A DNA stretch of 64,000 bases from Cristatella mucedo. Taxonomy: Eukaryota; Bryozoa; Phylactolaemata; Cristatellidae. Positions within the stretch are counted from its first letter, which is position 1; the number at the start of each line of letters is the position of its first letter. The notes below the pieces were generated by a model. It ran no database searches. It was not told the origin of the DNA and saw nothing but the letters and a program-made list of their open reading frames with translations. The position numbers and the translations under genes were made by a program. The DNA is taken from positions 806,001-870,000 of the forward strand of contig WPIO01000043.1 in the NCBI GenBank assembly GCA_009760855.2, in the 5' to 3' direction. Of this stretch, positions 6,709-22,110 are shown one piece after another.

Positions 6709-8778
6709 GGTGGTAAACTTTTATCTTCTAACTTCGAGAAAGAATCAAGATATTCATAAGGAAGAACTCCCTTTGCAGATAACAATTCAAATTCTTTATC
6801 GCTAATCATAAAGAACTCTCCTCTAGTATATGTTAGAGGTTTCTTTGACTTAACAACATTATTAACTAAATATGACAGTCCTTTATTCATCAACTAAAGT
6901 GAATCTCTAAAACTAAGAGCTCCAATTTCAATGTTTATATATTTTTCCATATTATTTGCAATTACGCTTTTTGTAAGTTTTTGACCGTGAAACTCTTGAA
7001 CTAACAAGTGTGAATCATATCCTTTTAGGTTATGTGTAAAAACTGGTAGCTTAAACTTATCTGGATTAATACTAACATTAAGACTACACTCGTTGGGTGC
7101 AGCACCTCGATATTTGCCAGTAAGATGACAGTGATCTAGACCCTTATCATCTTTTAAATCTAAATTGCAAATATAACAGACAGTTGCTGCATTGTATTCT
7201 TTTTTCTCTTCACTAGTCATAGTCTTATAATCGTATTTCTTGTACTTAGGAAGAATCTCTCTCAACTCTTTTTTGATTGAATCTACTTCTTCTAATAGAT
7301 TTTTTACTAACTCTCTTACATTATTTGGTCCCTTTAGTAACTTAAAACTTCTTTTTTCTCCTTTGTAGTCTATAATTGTATATGCGCTTGAATATGGAAT
7401 GTGTTTGTGAAAAGAACCTTTAGGAATACTACTATCTTCCTTGTCAGTCTTTCTTACATCGCTACGCAAACATTCAAAGTCTGCATAAGCAACAAATGGA
7501 CACCATAATGTTTTTGAATATTCCTTAAAGTAACACTTTTCTCCTTCCTCAGGCATTTTTATTCTAGACCTGCCATCATTTCCTTTCTTAGATGCATCAA
7601 TATGTTGTGCAAGTTTGTCTTGAGAATAAAATCTGCAGATGCATCTCTTACAAGTTAGTTGTGTTCCAAATTCCTTGGAGCTTCTGCAAAGTCCATTAAA
7701 ATTCTTAATTATTACATAATGAGAGACTGTCTTATCTTCATTGCTATATAAAAGAAGATTTAAGTGCTTCTCATTTTCCTCATCAACTATAAGAAGTGGG
7801 CTTAAATCTTTGCTGCAATACTCATAAACATTTACTGTAATGTCAAACAGTTTTGCTAAAGTAGGTATATCTGAAATACTTAACGCTTGAGAATATCCAG
7901 GTCTTACATTAAACAAGTTTGTCAAAGTAGGAATAAGATGATTATATTTTTCAAAAAGTATCTTATTAAGATCTGCAATTGACTCTGGATGATTATCTCT
8001 AGGATGAAGAAATCTTAATACGCAACACAATGCGCAACAGTTATCTGATTCATTCTTTATATTCAAGGTTGACCTCTTTTTCTCTAATCCTTTAGGCATA
8101 GGTAAATAACTCCCTCCAAAACGATGTCTAAAATGAGTAAACTTTGCATATAAAGCATTAATTGCAGCCAGACTCCAACTAGATCCTTTCTCTAGCCATT
8201 CTTCAATCATCTCCTTAAAAGAAGCGAACTGCATTTTAATAATAGACTCAATGTTACTAGACCTATTTATCTTTACATTAGGTATTCCAGAAAATGGCTG
8301 ATAGCAGAAAGCTCCGTTTTCCGATTCTAGAATTGGAGATACTATCATTGTCATTTTTAAATCTTTCTTGTTCTTGAGTATGTCCCTTATCACTCTAATA
8401 AGTCCATCGGCAGTTCTATCATTAATTTTATCAAAATCTATTTCACTTCTATCTAAACCAACGTACTCATAGTCCATAAACTTACCATCAGATGACGTTT
8501 TACCTAAAAAGCCAACCATTCTCCTCAATTCTCATTAATCTTCTTGATTCTCTCTCAAATGACCATTGCATATTCTTTACTTCTTTACTTTTGAGAGGAA
8601 TTTCTACTTTTGTATTTGGAATAACTTGCAAGCTAGATATCATTTTATCTAAACTAGACTTTGAAAATGGATACTTAGGCAAAAGCCCTGTTCTTTTTCG
8701 TACTTCTTCTCTAACACGTCTAGCGTGATCGCTGAAATTTTCACCCTCACGTCGCACAACATAATCATTGTTAGACAT
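6709..8778 (-). pseudogene. Protein-primed family B DNA polymerase, N-terminal half only
   Basis: The main frame runs 8528-6894 (544 codons). It continues in the same frame past a TAG at 6894-6896 and ends at about 6709, where polymerase similarity stops. An upstream 92-codon frame (8778-8500) carries the ATG and promoter-like TATATAGTATAAG and probably is the true N-terminus, one slip away (8500-8528). Features in order: an NCCALCC...HYVII domain typical of Polinton polymerases, a CKRCICRF...H zinc-finger-like segment, exonuclease motif FVAYADFECL, an HNH/endoVII-like insert CYICNLDL...GLDHCHLTGKYRG, and exonuclease motif FTHNLKGYDSH. The third exonuclease motif, the fingers and the whole palm with its catalytic aspartates are absent, so no polymerase activity is possible. 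Confidence 0.8.
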
Positions 8779-8822
8779 ATCTTATACTATATACATTTTT
8801 TCTTTAAATCAAATTTTATTAT
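8779..8822. other. AT-rich edge of the viral block
   Basis: A short AT-rich leader upstream of the polymerase frame, including TATATAG on the minus strand. Immediately to the right, base composition changes to the GC-richer host-like level, so the virus end or a rearrangement boundary lies close to 8820. Confidence 0.5.
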
Positions 8823-8864
8823 GTTAGAGTGCGGTGGGATAAACAACGAAGTAGGCGAAAACAC

Positions 8865-9030
8865 TATGCCGAGCGATAGCGAGTCTAGTGTCGAGCGAGT
8901 AGTTGGGTTTTGAAAGTTATGGAGACTAGTGGTCTCAGACGAAGACACTCGATCGAGCGACAGCGAGATTGAGGGTCGAGGCTGAGCCCTAGGGCTCTAT
9001 AACGTTCAAAACACTACTACTCGCCAATAA
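8865..9030. repeat. Block of inverted and direct repeats at the virus/host boundary
   Basis: An imperfect inverted repeat has arms at about 8893-8924 and 8995-9025, about 70 bases apart; each arm contains GAGTAGT and TTTTGAA followed by GTTAT. Within and beside it is a direct repeat (8871-8896 and 8955-8980, both GAGCGA-AGCGAG...GTCGAG). It could be what remains of the viral terminal repeat, or a host palindromic repeat at the insertion site; the other end of the virus is not in the window to compare. Confidence 0.5.
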
Positions 9031-9520
9031 CGCACTAGTCCGTCCAGCTCGGCGCCCGACGGTCGAAAAGAGCGGCCGCTGTCGTGTGAATAGCTCAGAC
9101 GTAGCCCGATGAGCTCGCTACGAGAGTCAGTGTGAGAGCGTATTTCCGCATCATGCTTTCGCATCACCGACGCTGTTGTCTTGCTTTCAGAGCCAACGAC
9201 GATTGCGAATGTTTGGGTCCGCCTAGACAAGAGTGTCCCGGCCAGTCTTGTTGATGCATAAATAAATATGCATGATAAATAAATGTTTTATGGAGGCGTT
9301 TCTTTGAGCAAGAATACCGTGCGCCAGGGATGCTTGGAATGCTGGCATTATTCCTCGGAGACGTGGGCATCCACCTTTCCCGTTTAGATTTTTCGGGAAT
9401 AATAATACTAATACTATGTTTGTATAGCGGCCTTAGAGAAGTGAATCTCCCTCCAGGCACTTTGCAGATGCTTCATAGAAAGCATTACCAAAAGTTTGGT
9501 GGTAACATCCGCAAGCAGTA
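9031..9520. other. No gene recognised
   Basis: Mixed-composition host DNA. Open frames here are short, overlap on both strands and show no domain or splice structure. Confidence 0.4.
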
Positions 9521-9524
9521 GGCA

Positions 9525-9860
9525 TAGTCTCAACAGGTACATGTACGCGAAGGACGAATCGCAGAGACTCATCAAATATTGTAAGAAACAGGTGCGTTTT
9601 AAGCTTCTTTTTAAATATCGTCTTGTCAGGGACGGTGTGACATGCGTCAGTAATGAGTTCCATGCTTTGGGAACTCATTAGGAGCTAAACTGGAAGGAAC
9701 TAAAGGCACGGTATCAGACGGTTTCGAGGTTCGTACGAGATATGGTTACACGATTCGAGTCAGGACAGCGGGTTGTACGATTCTTCGCCTGGTGGGGGAG
9801 TAGTTCTGATAGGTAGACTGGAGCCAGAGAATGAAGCAACCTAAAAGTAATTGACAAGCA
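9525..9860 (-). mobile_element. LINE-A 3' fragment, strongly diverged
   Basis: Minus-strand match by eye to the end of the LINE-A reverse-transcriptase frame (segments encoding LHSLAPVYLSELL-PHQAK, also seen in other copies). Many substitutions and small indels mark it as an old insertion. Confidence 0.55.
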
Positions 9861-11850
9861 GGTAATGAGCTGAAGGTGTAGCAGAGTGCTTTTCATACGA
9901 GGCGCGGTAGGTGCAAGGAAGGACCGTGGATACTGCAATGTGCTCCTGCCGTCGCCTAATTAGAAACTCTTCGGGCTTGCCTTCCTGAGCGAGGCTTTGC
10001 TTCAGGGCTTGTGTGAGCGACACTATCTACGTTGCTGGATTTGCCCGAGTGAGACCGCGCTTCCGTGAGCATGAGTAGCTGTTAAGTTGGCCAGAAGCGG
10101 GAAACGTCAGCTGCTTCGACGCAACGCCGCCGCGCCCGGTTCGTATGCGAACTTTTTGGCGAAGGTATCGCCCAGCATCCACTGCACCTGACGTGACGCA
10201 GGGCAAGACTCCAACGGCGCGAGAGTTCCCCACAAAATGGAGGCAATGCCTCGAGAAAGGACAACGGTTCGAGTCGAAATCATCGGTAAGATTGCGATAG
10301 CTCTGAAGCAGCGCAGTTGCAAGTGCCGGACGATGGCAGAGAAGCTCCCAAGTCCCCAGCCACTTACAGAGCGCCAGCTCGGAACCAGACGAGCAGCTCG
10401 GCAGGTAGCCGGCGTCGCAGGCTGGCGCAGGCGAGGAGTCGCTTTCGGCTCGCCCCCCCCTCGAGAGACCTCGGCTCCGGCAGCTGACAAGTCGGCGTTA
10501 CTGGCGCAGCAGCCAGCCAAGGAAGGACAAGCGCTACTGCGCGTGCTGCGTTTCCGGCAGAGGACTGCAGCGGGAAAGCCGCGTATTTAACGCAGAAAGC
10601 GCTTGAGGCTGGCCTCTGAGGAAGATTGGCCGTCGTCCGGCGCTTGCTCCTGGCTCGCTCGCGTCTGCCTCGGTAAACGTTTCGCGACGTAACGCGCGAT
10701 CCTAAACTGGCATCGTTGGGCAAAACGCTGCGCGATGGAGCTTTCGCGAAAGCGGAAGCTGCAGCTTTGTCCATCAACTTTGGGACTCGACAGAGGGATC
10801 GCCTGCGGAAACCGTACGCGAATACTGGAACGACGCGGCGCCAAGATCAAGCGACTCGCGGCAAATTACTGCACCGAACGCATTCGAATTCGCGATCGCC
10901 ACTAGTAGCGCGTAGTTGGAGGCAAAACTCGAAGCCGAGCGGCGCGTAGGGAACGCGTCGACGTACTTTTGACGCGGCTGCGATTAACCCGAAGGGCCGG
11001 CAGAGGTGTTGCGGTCAGCAATAAATCTGTGTCGCGAAGCCAGGCTGAGACCGGCTGCCCACACATTCGGATACACACACCCTGCTTGCCGTTAGTCATC
11101 CTTTGTCTGGGTGAGTTTCCTGCCACCAAGAGCCCACGTCGGGCCAACGATTTCCATGTGGCGGGAAGCAGCCTCCGGTGTCAGACAAAGACAGCAACAC
11201 ACGCAGGTAGCCGGACTCCGGCATCTCAATCCCTGATGAGATTCAACGGATCAGGAGGAGACGGGCACCGGCAGTATGCCGCTTTGAGTAAACGAACGCA
11301 TGCATTCAACGACCTGTACCGAGTTCAACAGAGTTGCACCTCGACGTCTGATGCATGCTTTATTAAAATGTAACGCTAAAGCCTCGGCTAGCCAGCTGAT
11401 CGGCTGAGAATAGCGCCGAGAATACTGCGCCGCCGTGAAGCTGGAATTCAAGAGTGGTAATTGCAGCGAAGTAATGAACCCGCTGCCATTAAAACTGATG
11501 TCGGCGGTGGGGGGGGGGTGCGGCGGCGGTGCTAAGACGGCCGCTGCTGGGAAGATGTGGGAGCCATTGCTGGAGCGCCATCCTCAGCGCGGCGACGCTG
11601 AGAAACCCGACTCGCGGCTCTCGGAAGCCCGAGCCGACTTGTGGCTTCGCTCGAGAGCCGATGGCCAAATACTAACAACATCTCCCGATAGTGAAGTGCG
11701 CATGTGCGCCATTATGACCGAAGACAATGCGCGCGTTGGCTCCGCATCCGATCTTCTCGCGCCTCAAGCTGTGGCCTCAGGGAGTGCGACCTGACCTGCT
11801 GCTGCTCCGAGACCGGTGGCGTGCGACGTGCTGCTGAGGAATAAATGAAT
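9861..11850. other. GC-rich stretch without a supported gene
   Basis: This 2-kb stretch is GC-rich and rich in CpG, with many overlapping open frames on both strands, as expected from composition alone. There are G and C runs at 10447-10454 and 11509-11518. I see no conserved domain and no convincing exon pair. A first exon or CpG-island promoter could hide here, but the sequence does not show it. Confidence 0.4.
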
Positions 11851-11857
11851 AAATGAA

Positions 11858-12032
11858 TAAATCCTAGCTGATTAAACAGCCTCTTTTTGTATAGCGACAG
11901 AAGAGCCTTTACGGCTATCACTACCGCTTGCAGTGGTGACAAAGGATCGCCAACTGCAGGAATCGAATCCACGACCTCAGGACCGAGGTCGTGAAAGCAA
12001 ACACCTTACCTAGTGTGCCATCACAGATCGCT
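11858..12032 (-). mobile_element. SINE-A (tRNA-derived SINE)
   Basis: Reading the minus strand: a tRNA-like head with a GGTAAGGTG A-box region and a GTGGATTCGATTCC B-box (pol III type), then the conserved body (GATCCTTTG...GATAGCCGTAAAGGCTCTTCTGTCGC) and the end CAAAAAGAGGCTGTTTAATC followed by an (ATTT)n tail. The same unit recurs about ten times in the window. Confidence 0.75.
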
Positions 12033-12039
12033 TAGAAGC

Positions 12040-13025
12040 TGAGTGCTGTCGCGGTCATTTAATAGCTGGCTATGGCCGACATTACGCGCCCGATGAGGAG
12101 CAGCATTGTTTTTTTGTGGAAATATTTAGTTTTTGCTTATGCTTACGCCCGTGCTTTTACTGCGATGCATGCAGACAACTGTGTCTCGACGTCGGGCGCT
12201 TTCCTAGTTTCGACGAGTTCTCTTCCCGTTTTCTCTAATTGGTGCTGCCGAGCTCTCCGCTCGCTTGTCGCAATGCTCGCGCGCGTTCTCTGAGGATTTT
12301 TCCATTGAGGTTTGAAGGTGGTGCCTACAATGCCGCCGCCATCTTCGCGTCCCTACGCAATTTCGCACGCAAGACCATATTGCTGTTAGTAAATTGCCGT
12401 GCCCTAAAAGCATGCAACTTTGACTTCCTTCTCCAATTCATTGTAACCTTACGGCGTTTTGAAAGTCTGCCCGCAGTGCAGCGAGCCGTTGAGAGATCTG
12501 CGGATGCAAGCCTGCCCGTCGCAGCCTGCAGATTGTTTTTTACCTGACCGGATGGCAGACGCGGGATTGTATTGGCGAAATGATGCCCGGTATGAACCTG
12601 GTAGGTCGCAGTCGCTCAAGGACTGCTCGGGCGCTGCTCGGGAACATTGGCAGCACCGGGGGGGGGGGTGATGGCGCGCAAAAAATGCTAGCGGCGATTC
12701 CGCGCGCCAGGGTTGAAGACATATCGCAGCAGGGCAGCGCGGCACAGACAGGAATATGACCCCCCTCTCCGCTTAATTGACAGTACACGATACATAAACC
12801 CGGTAATAAACGCCTATGAATAGTTCCCTGAGCACAGGGTACAGCACTTCGGCGTGCGTTAGTTGGCTTGCGTTCCAAAGTTGAGCCTCAGCCCGTCGGT
12901 AAAATTGCCGTAGAACTTATTTTCTAATTCGTCACGTTCGTATTTCATGATTCAAGTCGTGGGTTCGAATCATCACAGAAATTGCCTTAGGCTCAAGACA
13001 GTGACTTTGAAAGTGAAGGTGAGAG
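12040..13025. other. No gene recognised
   Basis: Several short overlapping frames and a G9 run at 12660-12668. Nothing resembling a domain or exon was seen on either strand. Confidence 0.4.
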
Positions 13026-13027
13026 CC

Positions 13028-13195
13028 ATGCTAGTCCTCTAGGTGAGAAGTTCGCTCTTTAAGGCCCAAGGTGGTGGGTTTGAATCCTGCAGTGGGCGAT
13101 CCTTTATCGCCAACTGCAGGCCGCGGCGATAGCCGTAAAGGTTCTTCTGCCTCTATACAAACGAGGCTGTTAAATCAGCTAGTATCGGCTAGTGT
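13028..13195 (+). mobile_element. SINE-A copy
   Basis: Diverged tRNA-like head with B-box GGGTTTGAATCCTG, then the body (GGCGATCCTTTATCGCC, GATAGCCGTAAAGG, CTCTATACAAACGAGGCTGTTAAATCAGC), with a TTA-rich tail after 13195. Plus orientation. Confidence 0.7.
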
Positions 13196-13559
13196 CGTTA
13201 TTTATTTTATTATTATTAGTAGTAGTGTTATCAGCTAGTATCATATTATTAGTATTTGCTAGCATTAGTAAAATCGGCTATTATCAGCTTACATTGTTGT
13301 TATTATTATTATACGATAATAATAAAACGGAGAATGTGGGCTTGAGTCGCACGAGGAGAATGTGCCGGACAAACGCACGCTGCGAGTTTCACGCTCAAAA
13401 GAAGAGAGAAATTCTTCGAAGCTCTCTGCGAATCGCGAGCGCTTGGCGAGGAAGTCAATAAATTCTGCGGCTCATTGAAAGAAGACTTCTTTTTATTTAA
13501 AATAAAGTTCCTCGAGCCTTTGCTGGTTGCGCTCAAACGTGCCGAGGGATTAACAGCGA

Positions 13560-13650
13560 CAATAACAATATATAATTCATTTGTATCGCGCCCCAAGAGA
13601 ACTAAATCTCTTTTTAGGCACGTTGCGTATGCTGTAGAGGTATCGTGATC
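13560..13650 (-). mobile_element. SINE-B 3' part
   Basis: ATTCATTTGTATCGCGCCCC followed by AGAGAACTAAATCTC and AGGCAC: the minus-strand form of the SINE-B tail. The tRNA head is missing or too diverged. Confidence 0.5.
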
Positions 13651-14014
13651 CTACGGTTAGTTATAGCGTGCCCAATGTCTACCGTAATAACACGGATAGC
13701 GGCATGCGCCGCTGCGGGACCGAGGAGCGGTTCTTAAAACTAGCGCAGTGCGCCGGCGCACCCCGACCGTTCGCCGCACACTCCCGCAAGTGCGGTCGTT
13801 CAGCGTGTCGTGTTTGCTCGGATCCTGCCATAGCCGCCAGAGTCCCTCCTCCTTCCCAAACGTGGTCGTGCACCAGCCCACTAACAGTGAGACTTTCGCC
13901 TGACCTCACGTGACCTATCGTTGCGGTGACGGGTAACGAGGGAAATTCCCCGTCCAGCCTGCCGGCAGTGGCGTCCAGTTACGAGCGGCTGCTAGGAGTA
14001 GGACGCGTAGATGG

Positions 14015-14095
14015 ATACACACACACACACACGCACGCACGCATGCACGCACGCACGCGCGCGCGCGCGCTCACACACACACACGCGATAACACG

Positions 14096-14134
<39 letters not shown>
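14015..14134. repeat. (CA)n/(CG)n microsatellite
   Basis: Alternating purine-pyrimidine tract with CA, CG and TG dinucleotides, interrupted around 14085-14098. It could form left-handed DNA. Confidence 0.95.
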
Positions 14135-14136
<2 letters not shown>

Positions 14137-14199
14137 TGAAACACAGAGAGATAGACAAAAAGACAGAAAGAGATGGAGCGAGAAAGAGACAGAAAAAAA

Positions 14200-14203
14200 G
14201 AGA

Positions 14204-14249
<46 letters not shown>

Positions 14250-14338
14250 GAGAGACAGAAAGAGAAACAGAACGACGAGAGAGGGAGAGAGAGAAGAATG
14301 ACTGCAAGAGAGACAGAAAAAAAGAGACACGGAACAAT

Positions 14339-14377
<39 letters not shown>

Positions 14378-14439
14378 GAGAGAGAGAGAGTAAGAGGGAG
14401 AGGCAGAGAGAGAACTCAGAGGCAGAGACAGTGACAGAG

Positions 14440-14499
<60 letters not shown>

Positions 14500-14578
14500 G
14501 GAGAGAAAGATAGAAAGAGAAACAGGACGAGAGAGAAGAAAGACGGCAAGAGAGACAGAAAAAGACACGGAACAAGAG

Positions 14579-14671
<93 letters not shown>

Positions 14672-14680
14672 AAGAGAGAG

Positions 14681-14758
<78 letters not shown>

Positions 14759-14795
14759 AAGAGAGTAGAGAGAGAGAGAGAGGAAAGTGAGAGAA
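14200..14795. repeat. Long (GA)n microsatellite block
   Basis: Nearly 600 bases of GA repeats with interspersed GACAGAAA-type variants. The plus strand is all purine. Apparent proteins of Arg-Glu or Leu-Ser repeats here are artefacts of the repeat. Confidence 0.95.
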
Positions 14796-14799
14796 GAGA

Positions 14800-15560
14800 G
14801 AGTGAGATGAAGAGCAAAATCTTGAGACTTTCTCGCTCGGCGTCTACCGCGTTACCGGCTGGTCGGCACGTTAGATTGCAGCCGAGCCGAGTGGCGCACC
14901 TGATCAACACACAGCTTGGAGGCGTTCCGGTGAAGGAGTTTGAGTGAGTGCGTGAGACGAGCAACCGCAACCGGGCGGCGGTGGTGAAGGGCGTAGGTCT
15001 GAAGGTAGAGCTCTGACAAAGTCAAGGCTTCGGTCTGCACCTGACTGGTGGGTCGTGCCGAAGCTCCAAGTGACCTTCTTGCGAGGGAGGCACGAGGCTG
15101 TCAGCGAATCGTGAAAGCGTTGCGTGAAAGCGCAGTGTGAAAGCGAAGAGAAACCCCGAGAGCAGCGATCGCCACTGAAGCGATCGCTGCTGGCCTTGAG
15201 GCACAGGCGCTGTGGCGGCTGAGGGGGGAGGGAAAGGGGGTAGTCAGGGGTGTCAGCACCAGTTTCTTGTGCTGGCTGTTCGAGGCGTCGCCGGCTGCTG
15301 AGCACAAAATATCCGGATGGGACGCGGCCCAGTCGTCAAATTTTGCACACTTTTGTTGTCACTCGCTCTACCATCAGGGCTGACTGCACTTGTGGGGCTT
15401 GTGTGTGCGAGTGCACTGCATGTAAACATACTTTAACTAGCTCAGCCAGAAAATAGGTGCCTCTCACGCCCCTACTGCAACTCTGCCCCACCAACTCAGT
15501 CAGGCAGGCTTCGGTCACCGCATATGCGGTCGCTAGCCTAACGTTACTTCGTCCAAGCAT
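14800..15560. other. No gene recognised
   Basis: Host DNA with moderate GC. A direct repeat of GTGAAAGCG occurs near 15110-15140. No coding feature can be supported. Confidence 0.4.
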
Positions 15561-15561
15561 C

Positions 15562-15960
15562 CCCCCTCGCCTCGCTCCTACTCCTTGGCCTTGCTCCTAC
15601 TCCCTAGCCTCGCTTCTACTCCCTAGCCTCGCTCCTACTTTTTTGACAGCATTTAGCGGGTCCCTGTGGTTCGTCATGTATGTCCTTATACGTGCTGACA
15701 CTATTCATGCTGCCACTAACCACACTTGCATGCTGACCCTGTGCACGTCAACCCTAACCGTGTTATTCACGTTGTTTATCAAGCACGATATCACTCACCA
15801 TTCGATCGTGGTTCCTGTGCAGCAAATGTAAAGCACCTAGAAAGAGATTGAGTCCTCTGAGGGCCCTTTATTAAGTGTATTATTATTGTTATTATTATTA
15901 TTACTGCTCGCCTTGCTCCTACTCCTTGGCCTCGCTTCTACTCCCTGGCCTGGCTCATAC
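15562..15960 (+). repeat. CTCGCTCCTACTCC minisatellite split by a LINE-A 3' end
   Basis: Units of about 18-20 bases based on CTCGCTCCTACTCC(C/T)TAGC lie at 15562-15635 and again at 15906-15955. Between them is a plus-strand LINE-A 3' end (15636-15905): ATTTAGCGGGTCCCTGTG..., then CAGCAAATGTAAAGCACC and an (ATT)n tail. The LINE evidently inserted into the repeat. Confidence 0.7.
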
Positions 15961-15964
15961 TTTT

Positions 15965-17091
15965 CGCACCCTCGTTTCCTCCCTCGCTATGGCTTTTCGC
16001 GAGGTCTCGGCCGTCGAGCGCTCGCCCAGCCGAGTCTTTTCGCCACCGCATGCGGACCGAAAGACGCTTAGGGTTGCGAGTGGGCTGCATAAAAAACTCT
16101 CTCGCCTAACATGCATTTCGTTTTTGCGGAGGTCCAGGCGGAGGTGCATTACATCGCACTATCCGACGGGGTTGTCTGAAACGCCACGGCACGTGCGACT
16201 GCGCTCACCGGCCGCCGAAAAGTTCCACGGCCCCGCTGGGTGAGCTCACGCAGCTGGCCTACTACGCGACGACTGACGGGACTTTCCCTTTGGGTGCCGC
16301 TTGAATTAAAGTCCCGGCTTCGCGAAAAACGGCCCCCTCCGGCTAACGACGCCCGGATGTAGAGGAACCGTATATCCGCGCCCTATATCATCCGCTTCGG
16401 CGCTGCTCACTTCCTTTGGCGTCGACGCTGCCTGGCTGCTGCGAGTGAGTTGCGCCGCTACGCCATGCCATCGGTTACGGGCACGCGATGGGGACGCAGT
16501 CGCGGTTGCGATTCCGCGCTAGGCCGAGCAGCTCGGCGCCGCACGTGCGACGGTCGATCGCGCGAGCTGGCGCCGCCAGCCAGACCGGTGCCCCGCGCCG
16601 CGCCGACCGCAGGCTGATCGGTGCCCGAGCCCGCCATCGGCGGCCGCTCGCCGAAGGCCTCCGGTTCTCGCCGCACGCTCGCGCCGGCATGCAGCGCGCC
16701 GGCGCGTTGGCGTCGTGCACGCGCCGGTGCGAGTGTCGCGCGATCGCGCCGCGCCAACGTCGTGTCCGACGCAACGCGTTTGCGCGCGAAAGCCTGCGTA
16801 TTTTCGCGGGCGCTCGGGCTGCTCGCTGCCGCGGCCTGGCACTCGCTTCGGCGCCGCCGTCTCTGCCTCCAGCACCTGCGGTCGAAGTCGAAGTCTCGCT
16901 GAATCGCGTGAAGGTCGGGACGCCGGCTGCTGCCTGCCGCCTCCACGTTAACTCGATCTCTAGCGAATCAGTCGGCTGCACAGGCCCAGCCGGCCGTGAC
17001 CGCCTGACCAGCTGCAGCCGCCTCTGGCAGCACACGGATTCGCCCTGCCGTACTTCGCGCTCCGACGGCTAGCGTCAGCACCGCTCCGCGA
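15965..17091. other. GC-rich, CpG-rich region upstream of the BRI3-like gene
   Basis: Very CpG-rich from about 16340 to 17090. All six frames are open for long stretches, which is a composition effect. It fits a CpG-island promoter/5' leader for the gene starting at 17092; no TATA box or other element is certain. Confidence 0.45.
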
Positions 17092-21095
<4,004 letters not shown>

Positions 21096-21501
21096 GCAGA
21101 GCCGTGGCGACGGCAGCGGAAGCTCGTGTCACCTCCCCAGCCTGCGGCCAGCTCTCTGCCTCGATACCTAGACACGTGACATGTCTTGCCGAAGCTTGCT
21201 GCTAAGCTGCTCTGTTCTCCGATGCGGCCTCGGGTGCTTTTCGCTTTTGTTAGTCGATTGCTTCTAGTGTTGGGAACCGAGGCGAAATCTGCAGTAGCAT
21301 CTTCTGATGCTGCTGTTTAGCCTATTGCCTCGTCTCAGCAAAGCTACTGGTTTTCAGAAGCATGGCACTTTTTGTCATATACCACATTTCTTACGGTACC
21401 ATGTACAGGCACAGTGGCTGCTGTCTGTCTAACCTTTGCCGATAATTAGCGCTTCATGCTTCCTAGAACAACACACGTTGCTGTGGTAGTTTTTGTTTAA
21501 G

Positions 21502-21507
21502 AATAAA
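21502..21507 (+). terminator. Polyadenylation signal candidate for the BRI3-like gene
   Basis: AATAAA at 21502-21507, about 410 bases after the stop codon, followed by a GT-rich stretch (GTTGGGTATAATTGCTGGCTCGTTG). This would give a 3' UTR of ordinary length. Confidence 0.5.
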
Positions 21508-21884
21508 GTTGGGTATAATTGCTGGCTCGTTGTTGCTGGATTGGACCGAACCTTGTGGCTCTCACGAAAAGTGTATCAGAATGCCGGAAGTGGCCGTGTT
21601 TTTAGGACGCCTCATTAGTTTTTTTAAATGTCTTTGCACAAAAGGAATTATTAAGTTAAGGATTAACTGCAGTAAGCAAGCCCTGCTGCCCTCGAAAGCA
21701 CACTCAAGTATCTGCTTCTTAGTAATCTCATCAGTACTTGCATCCGACCATGGCTATTAGTAGAGTTTAGTTCCAAAAACACCGACACAAACGTTCTGAA
21801 TCGGACTAGGTGCAACTACATTTAGGTCATGACACTTTCAATGAAAGTTAAAAAAGAAATAAAAAACGTACCGATTTATGCCAG

Positions 21885-22110
21885 CATTTAATGGTGGGTC
21901 CCTATGGCTCGTCCGTTATGTGCTTAAACCGGTTTGGCACTTTTATATGCTGCCACTAATAACACTTGCATGCTGACCCTGTGCATGTCACCCCTAACCA
22001 TGTAATTCTTGTTGCTTATCAAGGATGATAACACTCACCATTCGATCGTGCTTCCTTTGCAGCAAGATATTTAGCTCTCTGAGGGTACTTTAGCAAGTGT
22101 ATTGTTATTG
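21885..22110 (+). mobile_element. LINE-A 3' end, diverged
   Basis: Contains AATGGTGGGTCCCTATGGCTC, then ACACTTGCATGCTGACCCTG and an ending with GAGGGTACTTTAGCAAGTG plus TTATTG repeats. This is the non-coding 3' end of LINE-A. Confidence 0.65.

Noticed and set aside
8500-8778. Independent small gene upstream of the polymerase
   Set aside because: It carries the promoter motif while the polymerase frame begins at an in-frame TGA with only a TTG after it, so the small frame is better read as the polymerase N-terminus separated by a slip.
13926-14970. Long frames of Arg-Glu, Leu-Ser or Thr-His repeats on both strands
   Set aside because: They are translations of (GA)n and (CA)n microsatellites; all frames are open because the repeat lacks stops. 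The same applies at 20.4-21.2, 28.2-28.7, 39.5-40.5, 40.6-41.9 and 62.1 kb.
16458-17072. Overlapping 90-194 codon frames on both strands upstream of the BRI3-like gene
   Set aside because: GC-rich composition removes stops in all frames; products are Arg/Ala/Pro-rich with no domain.
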